From Psychrobacter urativorans (GTDB taxonomy: Bacteria; Pseudomonadota; Gammaproteobacteria; Pseudomonadales; Moraxellaceae): a stretch of DNA of 64,000 nt. The position numbers and the translations under genes were made by a program. The stretch is taken from positions 1-64,000 of the forward strand of contig NZ_CAJHBR010000007.1 of NCBI RefSeq assembly GCF_904846695.1. Reading direction: 5' to 3'. Below are positions 11,291-23,595 of this stretch, in pieces (positions within the stretch are counted from its first letter, which is position 1; every line of letters starts with the position of its first letter). Below the pieces are notes generated by a model that was not told the DNA's origin, searched no databases, and worked only from the letters and a program-made list of their open reading frames with translations.

Positions 11291-12283
11291 ATGGTAAGCT
11301 ACCTTATTGATCTGGGCCTATATATGACCGCTGCTATTATTTTTGCGATTACTATTGTACTGCCCAACCTTGCTCTAATGGGGTTGGGTTTTTTTATGCG
11401 TCGCAAAGGACAAGCCAGTCAAGCCTTCATTGACCAAGCATCAGGTTTTGTCTTTAACTATTGCCTGCCAGCCTTATTATTCTTCAGTGTGGTTGATAGT
11501 GAAGTTGATTATGCCAAACAAGTGACTCTGATCATTGCTGGTATTATTATTACCTTTATTCTGTTTTTTGGCTCCGAGGCTTATGCCAAGCGCTTCATTA
11601 ATGCGCCTGCTGACCAAGGGGTTTTTGTTCAAGGTATTTTCCGCAGTAACATGGCCATTATCGGTCTAGCTACTGTGACTAATGCTTATGGCGAAATAGG
11701 ATTAAGTATCGGTGCCGTCTATATGGGCATCGTAACTATATTATTTAATATTTTAGCAGTGATTACTTTGAGTCGGGTGTCCAAAAGTGTTGATGACACT
11801 TGGAGCAGTCGTGGCCTAATGATTGCTAAAAAGTTAGCAACTAATCCGCTAATGATTGCCTTGCTAGCGGCTTTTGCCTATAAAGCCCTAGCGTTACCGC
11901 CTATAACGGGCGTTATCCATACTACTGGTGAGTTGCTGGCTGCTGTAGCGTTACCTTTAGCATTGATTTGTGCAGGGGCCAGTATTGATTTGAAGGCTAT
12001 GCTTAGCCCTTCAGGATTATCCATGCAGGCTAGTGTGGGTCGTATTGTAGTTGCACCTCTATTAGCGATCGCAGTCGGGTTAGGCTTTGGATTATCTGGG
12101 GTGCATATGGGGGTATTATTTTTGATGGTAGCGTCACCCACTGCCGCCGCCAGCTATGTCATGGCCAAAGCAATGGGTGGTAACGATACCTTGGCGGCTA
12201 ATATTTTAGGATTTACTACGGTAATTGGCATGTTTGGTATGGCGATTGGTGCCGCTATATTGCGCGGCTTTGGGCTAATGTAG
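11291..12283 (+). CDS. AEC family permease (auxin efflux carrier-like)
   Basis: A polytopic inner-membrane protein of 330 residues with about ten hydrophobic spans. It has the family pattern FVFNYCLPALLFFSVV near residue 52 and FRSNMAIIGLA near 116, with a second related half after residue 170. AEC transporters include malate and other organic-acid permeases. The ATG at 11291 has no clear ribosome site; an in-frame ATG at 11324 (MTAAIIF) is an alternative. It stands alone between two terminators. The substrate is unknown. Confidence 0.82.
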   Translation: MVSYLIDLGLYMTAAIIFAITIVLPNLALMGLGFFMRRKGQASQAFIDQASGFVFNYCLPALLFFSVVDSEVDYAKQVTLIIAGIIITFILFFGSEAYAKRFINAPADQGVFVQGIFRSNMAIIGLATVTNAYGEIGLSIGAVYMGIVTILFNILAVITLSRVSKSVDDTWSSRGLMIAKKLATNPLMIALLAAFAYKALALPPITGVIHTTGELLAAVALPLALICAGASIDLKAMLSPSGLSMQASVGRIVVAPLLAIAVGLGFGLSGVHMGVLFLMVASPTAAASYVMAKAMGGNDTLAANILGFTTVIGMFGMAIGAAILRGFGLM

Positions 12284-12330
12284 CGCTTATAGAACAGGCA
12301 AGTCGGGGCTTAATACAGATCCCTATTAGT

Positions 12331-12370
12331 AAAAACCAGTATCGCACTCAATAACGATACTGGTTTTTTT
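12331..12370 (+). terminator. Intrinsic terminator after the AEC permease
   Basis: AAAAACCAGTATCG at 12331-12344 pairs with CGATACTGGTTTTT at 12355-12368, with a 10-base loop and a T run. The long stem could act on either strand. Confidence 0.85.
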
Positions 12371-12385
12371 GTTTTAGCTGCCATC

Positions 12386-12544
12386 TTATAGCTTTAAGAG
12401 TAGGGTTTGGCAGTCGCTAGTAATAACATAAAGCCGATTTTTCGCATATAACTGCTGCATACCTTTTAAGTTATATTCATACCTAGGCTGCTCATCAAAG
12501 ATACGGCCACTATAGTCTGCATTTAAATACAGGATCGAGACTAA
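12386..12544 (-). pseudogene. Headless C-terminal gene fragment
   Basis: On the minus strand an open frame of 52 residues without a start codon ends in TAA at 12386-12388. It contains ILYLNADYSGRIFDEQPR and KGMQQLYAKNRLYVITSDC, which reads like a natural protein C-terminus. It is closed upstream by TAG at 12545-12547, just where the ABC-ATPase remnant begins on the other strand. I do not recognise the family. Confidence 0.35.
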
Positions 12545-12549
12545 CTAAT

Positions 12550-12768
12550 GATGGGCAGATTAGGCTGCAAGGCCAGTCGATCATTGAGGTGATGCAGCGG
12601 GGGCATATTGCTTAGGTGGGGCAGCATGAGCGTCTTGAGCTACCCTTGACTGTGCTCGATTATGTATTATTAGGCGTGTCGCCCAATCTCGCTATCAGCA
12701 GCCAAAATCTTAGCACATCAGTCATGCCAAAAATTTACTATAAGACTTTGACTGCTGGTTATTGCTGA
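12550..12768 (+). pseudogene. Decayed ABC transporter ATPase fragment
   Basis: The plus frame from 12550 reads DGQIRLQGQSIIE, then RGHIA, a TAG stop, and VGQHERLELPLTVLDYVLLG. This corresponds to the region from the strand after Walker A to the Q-loop (the Q of VGQH) in ATPases of the iron/siderophore/cobalamin ABC importer type. The Walker A lysine, signature motif and Walker B are gone and there is an in-frame stop. The gene is therefore a dead remnant within a 518-base spacer. Confidence 0.6.
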
Positions 12769-12801
12769 TCATCTATTAGGTTGTTGATCATTGACTACTG
12801 A

Positions 12802-13821
12802 TTATGCTGCGGCGACAGGAGAGTGTAAAGTAAATAAGTTTAGCATCGGTATAAGTTCAAGCGAGTGTAGGCGTGCTGCTTGATCATAAATATTCGCTGT
12901 GACAATCAACTCGTCAGGCTGATATTTGGCTATAAAATCAGCAAGTTTGGGCTGTACAGTTGCCACTGAACCGACAAAGGATACTGATAACGCACTATCT
13001 ACCATTGCTTTTTCACTTGCACTCCAAATACTATCCATGTCGTGTACTGGCTTAGGCATTTGTCCACGCTCATTGCGACGCAAGCGTACGAAGCTTTGCT
13101 GCGCTGAGCTAAAGTGATAGTTCGCAGTAGCGTCATCATCAGCTAGTAATAGATTAGCCGCTAGCATTACATAAGGCTTACTAAGATAAGCTGAAGGTTG
13201 GAACTGTTCACGATAAGCGGTGATAGCATGCTCTAGCATTTGCGGGGCAAAATGTGAGGCAAAAACGTACGGTAGTCCTAAATGTGCGGCTAAAGTTGCG
13301 CCAAATAATGACGAGCCCAAAATCCAGAGCGGTATATTCGATTTGGCGCCAGGAAAGGCTTGTACTGGACTGTCATCAGTATCATCGCCTAGTAGATATA
13401 ATAATTCTTGAACGTCATTAGGGAAACGCTCAGCATCGCTCATCTGCCGACGTAATGCTTGAAAAGTAGCGCCGTCAGTACCAGGTGCCCGGCCCAGACC
13501 TAAATCGATACGATCACCATATAGTGCTTTTAGAGTGCCGAACTGCTCGGCGACTACTAAAGGTGCATGGTTTGGCAGCATGATACCGCCGGAGCCGATG
13601 CGAATACTTTTAGTTTGGCTACCAATATGTGATAGCAAGACTGAAGTAGCTGCACTAGCAATACCAGCCATATTATGATGTTCCGCCATCCAATAGCGGT
13701 TTAAGCCAACCTGCTCAGATTTTTTGGCAATTTCAACAGTTTGCGCTATACCGTCAGCGATGGTGCTACCGGTTGGTACAGGGGCTAAGTCTAAAAAGGA
13801 TAAAGGGATAGTAGTGTTCAT
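12802..13821 (-). CDS. LLM-class flavin-dependent oxidoreductase
   Basis: A 339-residue luciferase-like (F420/FMN) monooxygenase-fold enzyme of the MsnO8/YhbW group. Visible family segments are [15 protein letters not shown] at the N-terminus, [18 protein letters not shown] near 42, [25 protein letters not shown] near 73 and [14 protein letters not shown] near 105. These enzymes use reduced flavin; the substrate of this group is generally unknown. The ATG follows CAGG with good spacing. It is a single gene with a long spacer on both sides. Confidence 0.88.
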   Translation of the reverse strand: MNTTIPLSFLDLAPVPTGSTIADGIAQTVEIAKKSEQVGLNRYWMAEHHNMAGIASAATSVLLSHIGSQTKSIRIGSGGIMLPNHAPLVVAEQFGTLKALYGDRIDLGLGRAPGTDGATFQALRRQMSDAERFPNDVQELLYLLGDDTDDSPVQAFPGAKSNIPLWILGSSLFGATLAAHLGLPYVFASHFAPQMLEHAITAYREQFQPSAYLSKPYVMLAANLLLADDDATANYHFSSAQQSFVRLRRNERGQMPKPVHDMDSIWSASEKAMVDSALSVSFVGSVATVQPKLADFIAKYQPDELIVTANIYDQAARLHSLELIPMLNLFTLHSPVAAA

Positions 13822-14191
13822 AACTTACCTGTTTTTGTAATGTCAGTTTCCACCAGATAATAGTGATGACATTGTTATGGGATTAAAAGCGTTTCCTAGC
13901 TTATTGTGGCGGTCTTTGATATACCGTCTATTGAGAGCTTTGAGCGCTTGACCCTTAACATAATGGGGCAGTTATTATAGATATAAAGGACAGGGTTCAT
14001 TATGATAACAATTCTTAATAAGATTTCATAAATTAATAGGCTGCAGTGACTCATTTAAGCGATTTCTATATTAAGGTTTTACAGTACGCAGCTTATAAAT
14101 ATTAAAAAAAGGTCTCACTATCAATAAATAGTGAGACCTTAAGTTTTAGCATTAGCCGCGTATAGGGCATTAATAGCTACCCAAGTATCAG
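13822..14191. other. Intergenic region, 370 bases
   Basis: Holds the upstream region of the LLM-oxidoreductase gene and, at its right end, the terminator of the CysB-type regulator (14104-14140). Nothing else is recognised. Confidence 0.5.
14104..14140 (-). terminator. Intrinsic terminator after the LysR gene
   Basis: Read on the minus strand, AAGGTCTCACTAT pairs with ATAGTGAGACC around a short AT-rich loop and is followed by a run of T (complement of A at 14104-14110). Confidence 0.85.
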
Positions 14192-15136
14192 CTATTGAAT
14201 CTCATCTTTATGATCAAATTGCTTTTGACAGAGCTCTATAAAAGCACGTCCATATTGACGAATTTCGGCATCATCACGCACCGCCATCCAACTAGTAAAG
14301 CGGCCAAAGTGATCAACTGGAATAGCAGTGAGGTTATGGTAATGACTAGGCTCAAAGGCCATTTCAGCGATAATACCAATCCCTAAGCCCAGCCCTACAT
14401 AAGTACTAATCACGTCTGCGTCGAGCGCCGCTAGTACAATATCAGGCTCTAACCCAGCTGCTTCAAAGGTTTTATCAATAGCTCCGCGACCTGTAAAGCC
14501 GCCATGATAAGTGACGATTGGATAACTGGCGAGCGTCGGCAAGTCAATACTCTCAGCCCCTGCAAGCTCATGGTCATTAGGCAAAATAATACGATGTGAC
14601 CAATCATAATAACGATAGCAGCGTAGATAATTATTATGCAGTAAAGATTCAGTAGCGATACCAATATCAGCTTGGCCACGAATAACCATTTGGGCGATAG
14701 TCTCGGGATCGGCTTGTTGTAGTATTAGATTTACCTTAGGAAAGCGCGCTTTAAACTCTTTAACCACTTGCGGTAATACATAGCGTGCTTGGGTATGAGT
14801 AGTGGCAATCGTTAAAGTACCCGTATTAGGGTTATTAAAATCAAGGCTCAAGTTCTCAATGGTACGTATTTCAGCAAATATGGCTTCAATATGGGGTAGC
14901 AGGGCAGTACCCATAGTGGTCAGGCCAGTAAGCCGTTTGCCTTGACGAACGAATACCTCAGTTTTGAGTTGGTTCTCTAGCGCAGCAATATGCTTAGACA
15001 AGCTCGATTGACTGGTGTGCAGCACTATGGCGGCTTGGCTTAGATTATAGCCATTGATGACCGTATGCCATACCGTCTCCAACTGCTTAAGTTGAATCTG
15101 TAGATGCCGCTGATTGACTACTACATCGATTGCCAT
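14192..15136 (-). CDS. cysB: CysB-type LysR family transcriptional regulator
   Basis: A 314-residue LysR regulator. The winged helix is at residues 10-70 (SQAAIVLHTSQSSLSKHIAALE). The effector domain has the CysB/Cbl-type sequences ATTHTQARYVLPQVV near 110 and YHGGFTGRGAIDKTFE near 220, the latter being part of the sulfate/O-acetylserine site. CysB activates sulfate assimilation genes when N-acetylserine or O-acetylserine accumulates. It is slightly shorter than E. coli CysB. The ATG follows AGGAAG. No sulfur genes adjoin it, so CysB rather than the paralogue Cbl is inferred, not proven. Confidence 0.85.
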   Translation of the reverse strand: MAIDVVVNQRHLQIQLKQLETVWHTVINGYNLSQAAIVLHTSQSSLSKHIAALENQLKTEVFVRQGKRLTGLTTMGTALLPHIEAIFAEIRTIENLSLDFNNPNTGTLTIATTHTQARYVLPQVVKEFKARFPKVNLILQQADPETIAQMVIRGQADIGIATESLLHNNYLRCYRYYDWSHRIILPNDHELAGAESIDLPTLASYPIVTYHGGFTGRGAIDKTFEAAGLEPDIVLAALDADVISTYVGLGLGIGIIAEMAFEPSHYHNLTAIPVDHFGRFTSWMAVRDDAEIRQYGRAFIELCQKQFDHKDEIQ

Positions 15137-15529
15137 GTTACTTCCTATTAATTAGTGCTTGTTGATTATTTCTTATAAAATAGTGGTTGTTAATCGGTGC
15201 TTATTAACGGCTATAGTAGCTATTGATGCTTGTTAAATTGATGCCTATCAGCAACTATTAATATCTTGCAGTAGGTTGAGGGTAGAGTGTTGCATACCCT
15301 TTGAGCAAAACCTAACCAGCGCCTAGTGTAAAACAAAGTTATTATTCTTGTATATAATAAAAAGATATCTGCTTATATTATTATGGAATATAAGATATTA
15401 GGATTAGCTGTTAAAAAGGTTAATGTTCCAAGCTAAGCAGTACTCAGAGAAACTTTTTAATAAAAAAACAGCCCCCTTAAGTAAGGTGGCTGTTTTAGTT
15501 AACGTTGAGTAGTAACCGAGTGCTATTGA
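15137..15529. other. Intergenic region between katG and cysB, 393 bases
   Basis: AT-rich, with the cysB promoter presumed at its left end and the katG terminator (15463-15497) at its right. TAT/ATA-rich stretches near 15345-15400 could hold promoter elements, but no box is convincing. No gene is seen. Confidence 0.4.
15463..15497 (-). terminator. Intrinsic terminator after katG
   Basis: On the minus strand AAACAGCCACCTTA pairs with TAAGGGGGCTGTTT (one mismatch), followed by a T run. Confidence 0.8.
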
Positions 15530-18337
<2,808 letters not shown>

Positions 18338-19948
18338 ATGTCTGCAACCCCACCTGCTAATACCCCTAGCATAGCCGCCAAAAAGTCTTGGTCTGAGGCT
18401 ACTAAAGCTTATCTTGATCGCCGCGCTATTATCATGTTGTTTTTAGGCTTTGCCGCCGGTATTCCGATTCTACTAATTTTCTCAAGTCTATCGTTATGGC
18501 TACGTGAGGCGGGTATAGAACGTGGTGTGGTTACGACTTTTAGTTGGGCGGCATTAGGCTATTCTTTTAAGTTTATTTGGGCGCCGCTTATCGATGCCGT
18601 ACCATTGCCTATATTGACGAAGTGGTTAGGGCGCAGACGGGCGTGGATGTTGGTGTCGCAAGTGCTGATTATTGGTGCTATTTGCATTATGGCCAGCGTC
18701 AATCCTATTAATGACGATATGTTGACCTACATGGCAGTAGGGGCAGTTTTGCTCGGGTTTTCATCGGCCACTCAAGACATCGTGGTTGATGCCTATCGTA
18801 TTGAATTAGCACCGCCGAGTTTGCAGTCGGTCTTATCAGCGATGTATACCGCAGGCTATCGTTTAGGCATGATTTTTGCGGGCGCAGGGGCGTTATATTT
18901 AGCTGACTATTTCGGCTCAACGGAAGCTCTATATAGTTATGAAGCTTGGCGCAATACTTATTGGATTATGGCGGCTGTGATGGGTGTCGGCATAGTGACG
19001 ACTCTGGTAATTAAAGAGCCTATTAGTACCCAAGTACGTATTGAGCAAAAAGCGAGTGATTATGGCCGCCTAGTTTTTGTATTCGTCTTAGCCGTTTCAG
19101 CTTTTGTCATGATGTTTATCTATACAGGACAGATACTGCCTGATAGTGAAAATGTGGCAGTCGCATTTTTATACGAAGTCATTCGTATGCTCTCAAGCCT
19201 AGGGGTGTCGTTACTGGTCGGCTATCTATTGGTCATGCTAGGTCTAGTGAATAAGCAAATGGCTTATATTACTTGGATTGAGCCTATCGTCGATTTCTTC
19301 CGCCGCTATGGTAAAAAGGCCTTATTACTATTGGCCTTGATTGGTCTGTACCGTGTTTCTGATATCGTCGCTGGTATCATGTCTAACGTTTTCTATCAAG
19401 ATATGGGCTTTAGTAAGACCGATATCGCTACAGCTGTGAAGTTAGTCGGCGTCATTATGGTCATTGCTGGTGGCTTTTTAGGCGGTATCTTGGCACAAAA
19501 GATACGTATGATGCAGGCGATGATGATCGGTGCTATTTTAGCGGCGGTTAGTAATATGCTGTTTGTGGTTTTGACCTATCATCCGGGCAGTTTACCAGTG
19601 ATGTATACGGCAGTGATCTTTGATAACTTAGCGGCTGGTCTGGCTAGTGCGGTGTTTATTGCTTTCTTATCCGCTCTGACCTCTATCCGCTTTACTGCCG
19701 TGCAATATGCGATTTTTTCCTCATTAATGACGCTACTGCCTAAAGTGTTTGGTGGCTACTCAGGAGCCATCGTGGATAACTTGGGCTATCCATTTTTCTT
19801 CACCTTTACCGCGCTGATAGGGGTACCTATCTTGCTGATTGTCTATCTGGTCGATAAGCATATTGTGATCGGCGAAAACGATGATATCTATGGTGATGAA
19901 GACTCTTTATTGACCAAAACTAATGAGCCACCGCGAGCATCAGAGTAG
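18338..19948 (+). CDS. ampG: AmpG-like muropeptide MFS permease
   Basis: A 536-residue polytopic MFS protein. AmpG-type features are GFAAGIPILLIFSSLSLWLREAG near residue 37, SFKFIWAPLIDAVPLP near 80, LGRRRAWML near 97 and ATQDIVVDAYRIE near 145. AmpG brings GlcNAc-anhydroMurNAc peptides into the cytoplasm for cell-wall recycling. The ATG follows GGTGAG. About 25 polar residues precede the first span, and there is an acidic C-terminal tail. No amp regulatory genes are nearby. The AmpG assignment rests on these motifs; the exact substrate is inferred. Confidence 0.85.
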   Translation: MSATPPANTPSIAAKKSWSEATKAYLDRRAIIMLFLGFAAGIPILLIFSSLSLWLREAGIERGVVTTFSWAALGYSFKFIWAPLIDAVPLPILTKWLGRRRAWMLVSQVLIIGAICIMASVNPINDDMLTYMAVGAVLLGFSSATQDIVVDAYRIELAPPSLQSVLSAMYTAGYRLGMIFAGAGALYLADYFGSTEALYSYEAWRNTYWIMAAVMGVGIVTTLVIKEPISTQVRIEQKASDYGRLVFVFVLAVSAFVMMFIYTGQILPDSENVAVAFLYEVIRMLSSLGVSLLVGYLLVMLGLVNKQMAYITWIEPIVDFFRRYGKKALLLLALIGLYRVSDIVAGIMSNVFYQDMGFSKTDIATAVKLVGVIMVIAGGFLGGILAQKIRMMQAMMIGAILAAVSNMLFVVLTYHPGSLPVMYTAVIFDNLAAGLASAVFIAFLSALTSIRFTAVQYAIFSSLMTLLPKVFGGYSGAIVDNLGYPFFFTFTALIGVPILLIVYLVDKHIVIGENDDIYGDEDSLLTKTNEPPRASE

Positions 19949-19957
19949 CTCATTATT

Positions 19958-20011
19958 GCTATAGATATTCATGTGGATATCAACCTAGATATCTATATGA
20001 ATATCTATAGC
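19958..20011. repeat. 54-base near-perfect palindrome between ampG and prmC
   Basis: Bases 19958-19981 and 19988-20011 are inverted copies of 24 bases that differ at only two positions (both giving G-U pairs in RNA), around a 6-base loop AACCTA. No T run follows on either side, so it is not a classic terminator. Confidence 0.85.
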
Positions 20012-20061
20012 AACCTTAAGAGAAATATTAACATTAACTATTCAGTAGTTAAGAGCCAACT

Positions 20062-20955
20062 ATGACTATGCTTAACGTTCAGCAAATCAAACAGCAGGCG
20101 GCAAGCACAGCTAAAGCGTTAGCTGTGCCATCGTTTTGGCTTACTGATTGGCTGCTTTATGTCATCGATAAGCCAGCGTTATTTTTGATCAATGATGACC
20201 ACTATCAGCTGACAGCTAGCGAGCTTGACCAATTTAATGCTGGCGTGACTAAGATGGAGCAGGGCATACCACTAGCTTATCTAACGGGTCAGCAGGAGTT
20301 TTGGTCGCTTAGCTTCCAAGTTAATGAGCATACCCTGATCCCAAGACCAGATACTGAGGTTTTGGTTGAGCAAGTGCTTGACTGGATAAATGCACAGCAC
20401 AAGATTAATCCTGCAAATACGCAAGCTAATACAGTAATGCCGAAACGACTACTTGATTTAGGTACGGGTTCAGGGTGTATTGCTATTAGTTTGGCTTACG
20501 AATTAAAGCAAGCCAACTGGCAAGTTGTGGCCGTTGATCTCTCGCTAGAGGCGCTAAAAGTAGCTACTGCTAATGCTCAGCTAAACAGGATCGACAATAT
20601 CAAGTTTGTACCTAGTAGCTGGTATAGTGAACTGTCTACTGAGGCCAGCCAGCTGTTTGATGTTATCGTCTCCAACCCCCCTTATATCGATGAAGCCGAT
20701 GAGCATTTAGCCCGCTTGCAGGCAGAACCAATCAGTGCTTTGAGTGCGGCCAATAAGGGTTTGGCAGATATAGAGCATATAGTACAACAGGCCCCGAAAT
20801 ATCTACAACTGGGTGGTCTACTAGCTATCGAGCATGGTTTTGATCAAGGATTAGCTGTGCGCCAATTGTTGATTGATAGCGGCTTTGATAGCGTGCGAAC
20901 CGTTAAGGATTTTGGCGGTAACGATAGGGTGACACTTGGGCAGCTTGCCCGTTAA
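20062..20955 (+). CDS. prmC: Release factor glutamine methyltransferase PrmC (HemK)
   Basis: Methylates the GGQ glutamine of release factors RF1 and RF2 using SAM. The SAM motif DLGTGSGCIA starts near residue 132, and the catalytic NPPY is at 205-208. The N-terminal helical domain contains PLAYLTGQQEFW, which binds the release factor. Length 297 is slightly above E. coli PrmC. The ATG at 20062 has AAGAG upstream. prfA is not adjacent in this window; the MoeB-like gene follows about 110 bases later on the same strand. Confidence 0.95.
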   Translation: MTMLNVQQIKQQAASTAKALAVPSFWLTDWLLYVIDKPALFLINDDHYQLTASELDQFNAGVTKMEQGIPLAYLTGQQEFWSLSFQVNEHTLIPRPDTEVLVEQVLDWINAQHKINPANTQANTVMPKRLLDLGTGSGCIAISLAYELKQANWQVVAVDLSLEALKVATANAQLNRIDNIKFVPSSWYSELSTEASQLFDVIVSNPPYIDEADEHLARLQAEPISALSAANKGLADIEHIVQQAPKYLQLGGLLAIEHGFDQGLAVRQLLIDSGFDSVRTVKDFGGNDRVTLGQLAR

Positions 20956-21068
20956 CTACTTTTTTGGAAAATCCCTGTTAACGACACACTTTAAGTCCGT
21001 TTTTTCAGTACAGTTTTTTAGTCAAGCTTAGAAGATTAGCTGTTTTATTATTAGCTTTGGTACTCAAT

Positions 21069-21893
21069 ATGATGCAGTCAACAGATAATCAGTCGCTAAC
21101 CGATGATGAACTACTTCGCTATACTCGGCAGATATTGCTCGATGGTTGGGATATTGACGCTCAGCTGCGCCTAAAGGCTGCACGTATTGTGATGATTGGC
21201 GCTGGTGGCCTTGGCTGTCCTGCTGCAGAAACCCTAGCACGGGCAGGTGTTGGGCAACTACATCTAATAGACGACGATGTGATTGAGGCCAGTAACTTAC
21301 AGCGTCAGACTTTGTTTTTGCCAGAAGATATTGGTCAAGCCAAAGCTTTGACTGCAGCGAAGATGTTAAACACTATTAACCCGTTGATAAAGGCTTTTGG
21401 AACCGTCGCGCGTCTCAGCATAGACAATGCTTATGAGCTACTTGATATGGCTTTAGGCTTCCCTGATTTGCTATTAGACTGCACTGATAATTTTGCTACT
21501 CGTGATATCATCAATCGCATTAGTGTGCGCTATAAAATTCCATTATTATCTGCCTCAGCCATAGCAATGGAGGGACAGTTGGCACTATTTGAGCCGCAAT
21601 TAAATACTGGCTGTTACCATTGTGTATTTGGTGATGCTACGGTTGCTAATGCAGCCGCTAGTGATCAGGCTGAGCAAACAGCAGATGAGCGAACTTGTGC
21701 CAATTCAGGGGTGCTAGCTAGTACCACCGCAATTATGGGTAGCTTACAGGCTAATGCTGCCTTACAATATTTAGGCTTGAGTAAGAACCCGCTAGCAGGC
21801 AAGCTGTTATTATGGGATGGTAGCCGCATGCAGCAACGGCTGATGGGTTATCGCCTCGATGAACGCTGTACGGTGTGCCGTGAGTTAACTTAG
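21069..21893 (+). CDS. HesA/MoeB/ThiF family E1-like adenylyltransferase
   Basis: Adenylates the C-terminal glycine of a ubiquitin-like sulfur carrier such as MoaD or ThiS. The nucleotide-binding GAGGLG is at residues 44-49, the catalytic-type Cys is C210 (ERTCANSGV), and two zinc pairs are visible, CYHC at 182-185 and CTVC near the end. The protein is 274 residues with no rhodanese domain. I start at the ATG at 21069; a TTG at 21057 also opens the frame. It follows prmC on the same strand, so co-transcription is plausible. MoeB and ThiF cannot be told apart here. Confidence 0.87.
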   Translation: MMQSTDNQSLTDDELLRYTRQILLDGWDIDAQLRLKAARIVMIGAGGLGCPAAETLARAGVGQLHLIDDDVIEASNLQRQTLFLPEDIGQAKALTAAKMLNTINPLIKAFGTVARLSIDNAYELLDMALGFPDLLLDCTDNFATRDIINRISVRYKIPLLSASAIAMEGQLALFEPQLNTGCYHCVFGDATVANAAASDQAEQTADERTCANSGVLASTTAIMGSLQANAALQYLGLSKNPLAGKLLLWDGSRMQQRLMGYRLDERCTVCRELT

Positions 21894-22087
21894 TATTAGC
21901 TACGTCTACTAAGCTTAAGCTCATATTTTTTTAAGATATGTCTTCGAGTTATATTTTAAGCTAAGCTAAGCTTGTTACTAGCCTTTTTTTTATCGATTAT
22001 TATCATAGTTGTATCAATAGCGATTATGACTGCCTAACTCATTGAGCAGTTATTTTATTATCTCTCTTATTAATAAAGTTGTCCTTT

Positions 22088-23437
22088 ATGAAAATTCATC
22101 GCCCCCACTTATTAAAACACACCTTTAATGTGATGAATCGCATTCGTCAGACCGCCAGCGTAGCAGGACTATCTGCGTTCCGAGTCGCTACTGGTGAAAA
22201 ACCTGATGCGCAATTATTAAAAGAAACTTTTGAACAGTTAGGCACCACTTATATCAAAATAGGTCAGTTTATTGCCAGCACGCCCTCGTTATTTCCGCGT
22301 GAGTATGTCGAAGCTTTTCAAAGCTGTTTAGATCAGACTACGCCACTGTCTTATGCTTATATCGAGCAAGTATTAACCGCAGAGCTAGCCGTCTATGGTC
22401 AAACGCTAGCCGATCAGTTTGCGTATATCGATAAAGAACCCCTTGCATCGGCTTCTATTGCCCAAGTTCATGCGGCACGGCTGCATAACGGTGACGAAGT
22501 AGTATTAAAGGTACAAAAGCCTAATGTCGAAACTATTATGCAGACTGACTTGGGGGTGCTGCATGCAGTAACAAAACTGTTAGAGATTATGATGCCTTCG
22601 ATGAAGTTCGCTAGTATTGCGCCGATTATCGATGAGATTCGTTTGCGCATGTTGGCGGAAACCGACTTTATTGCCGAAGCGCAAAACATTCGCGACTTTC
22701 AGCAGTTTTTGGCGATGTCAGGTAATACACGAGTTATTGCGCCAAAAGTCTATGATGAATTCACTACTAAGCGCGTATTAACTATGAGCCGCTTGCGTGG
22801 TATCTCTATGGTCGATGAAACAGCCATGCGTCAGTATTGCAGCGATCCTGCGCAAGTGATGGCCGATACTCTCAATACTTGGTTTGCCAGTTTGATGCTA
22901 TGCAATAGTTTCCACGCCGATTTACATGCTGGTAATCTAATGCTATTAACTGATGGCCGTATTGGCTTTTTGGATTTCGGTATCGTTGGTAAGTTAAAAG
23001 CTGAGAGCTGGCGCGCTTGTATGGGTATGATGCAAGCTTTGCAAACTAACGATTATCAGGCTATGGCTCAGCACATGATCGATATGGAGATGACTCATAA
23101 ACATAAGCAAGTAGATGCGTCTGCTTTAGCTGAAGACTTGCAGCGAATGATGAAGACTATTATGGCGGAAGATATTAGCTTCACTAACGGCGTGCCTATT
23201 AATGTCAAAGAGCAAGCGGATGAGCTCAATAAAATGATGCTTGAGATTGTTGATGTTGGTAAACGTCATGGTATCCATTTCCCACGTGACTTTGCGCTAT
23301 TGACTAAGCAGCTGTTATATTTTGACCGTTTTATGCGTACTTTAGCTCCAGATATGGATATGTTTAGCGATAATCGGGTAGCGATGTTGGGACAAAATGA
23401 CTCAATAGCGACCACATCGAAAGTTATCGCTTCTTAG
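22088..23437 (+). CDS. ABC1/AarF (UbiB-type) atypical kinase
   Basis: A 449-residue member of the UbiB/ADCK family of atypical kinases or ATPases linked to ubiquinone biosynthesis. Family motifs are visible: the KxGQ motif (YIKIGQFIAS) near residue 55, ASIAQVHAA near 120, the ATP-binding Lys in VVLKVQKP near 139, the catalytic HADLHAGNLM near 275 and the metal-binding DFG in FLDFGIVG. There is no obvious C-terminal membrane pair as in E. coli UbiB, so this may be a paralogue. The ATG at 22088 is preferred over a TTG three codons upstream. Confidence 0.85.
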   Translation: MKIHRPHLLKHTFNVMNRIRQTASVAGLSAFRVATGEKPDAQLLKETFEQLGTTYIKIGQFIASTPSLFPREYVEAFQSCLDQTTPLSYAYIEQVLTAELAVYGQTLADQFAYIDKEPLASASIAQVHAARLHNGDEVVLKVQKPNVETIMQTDLGVLHAVTKLLEIMMPSMKFASIAPIIDEIRLRMLAETDFIAEAQNIRDFQQFLAMSGNTRVIAPKVYDEFTTKRVLTMSRLRGISMVDETAMRQYCSDPAQVMADTLNTWFASLMLCNSFHADLHAGNLMLLTDGRIGFLDFGIVGKLKAESWRACMGMMQALQTNDYQAMAQHMIDMEMTHKHKQVDASALAEDLQRMMKTIMAEDISFTNGVPINVKEQADELNKMMLEIVDVGKRHGIHFPRDFALLTKQLLYFDRFMRTLAPDMDMFSDNRVAMLGQNDSIATTSKVIAS

Positions 23438-23595
23438 CCAAAGGGTAGTCCTATCGAAGTGTTGGCAATATCAATGCTAAGGTATTGATACTAAAATACT
23501 AATAGCAAGTTATCAGTACTAAGGTGTTGATACTAAATTATTCAAAACCAAGATGCTGCGCTGATTGCTGTGAGTTGGCATAAACTGGGTCTATC

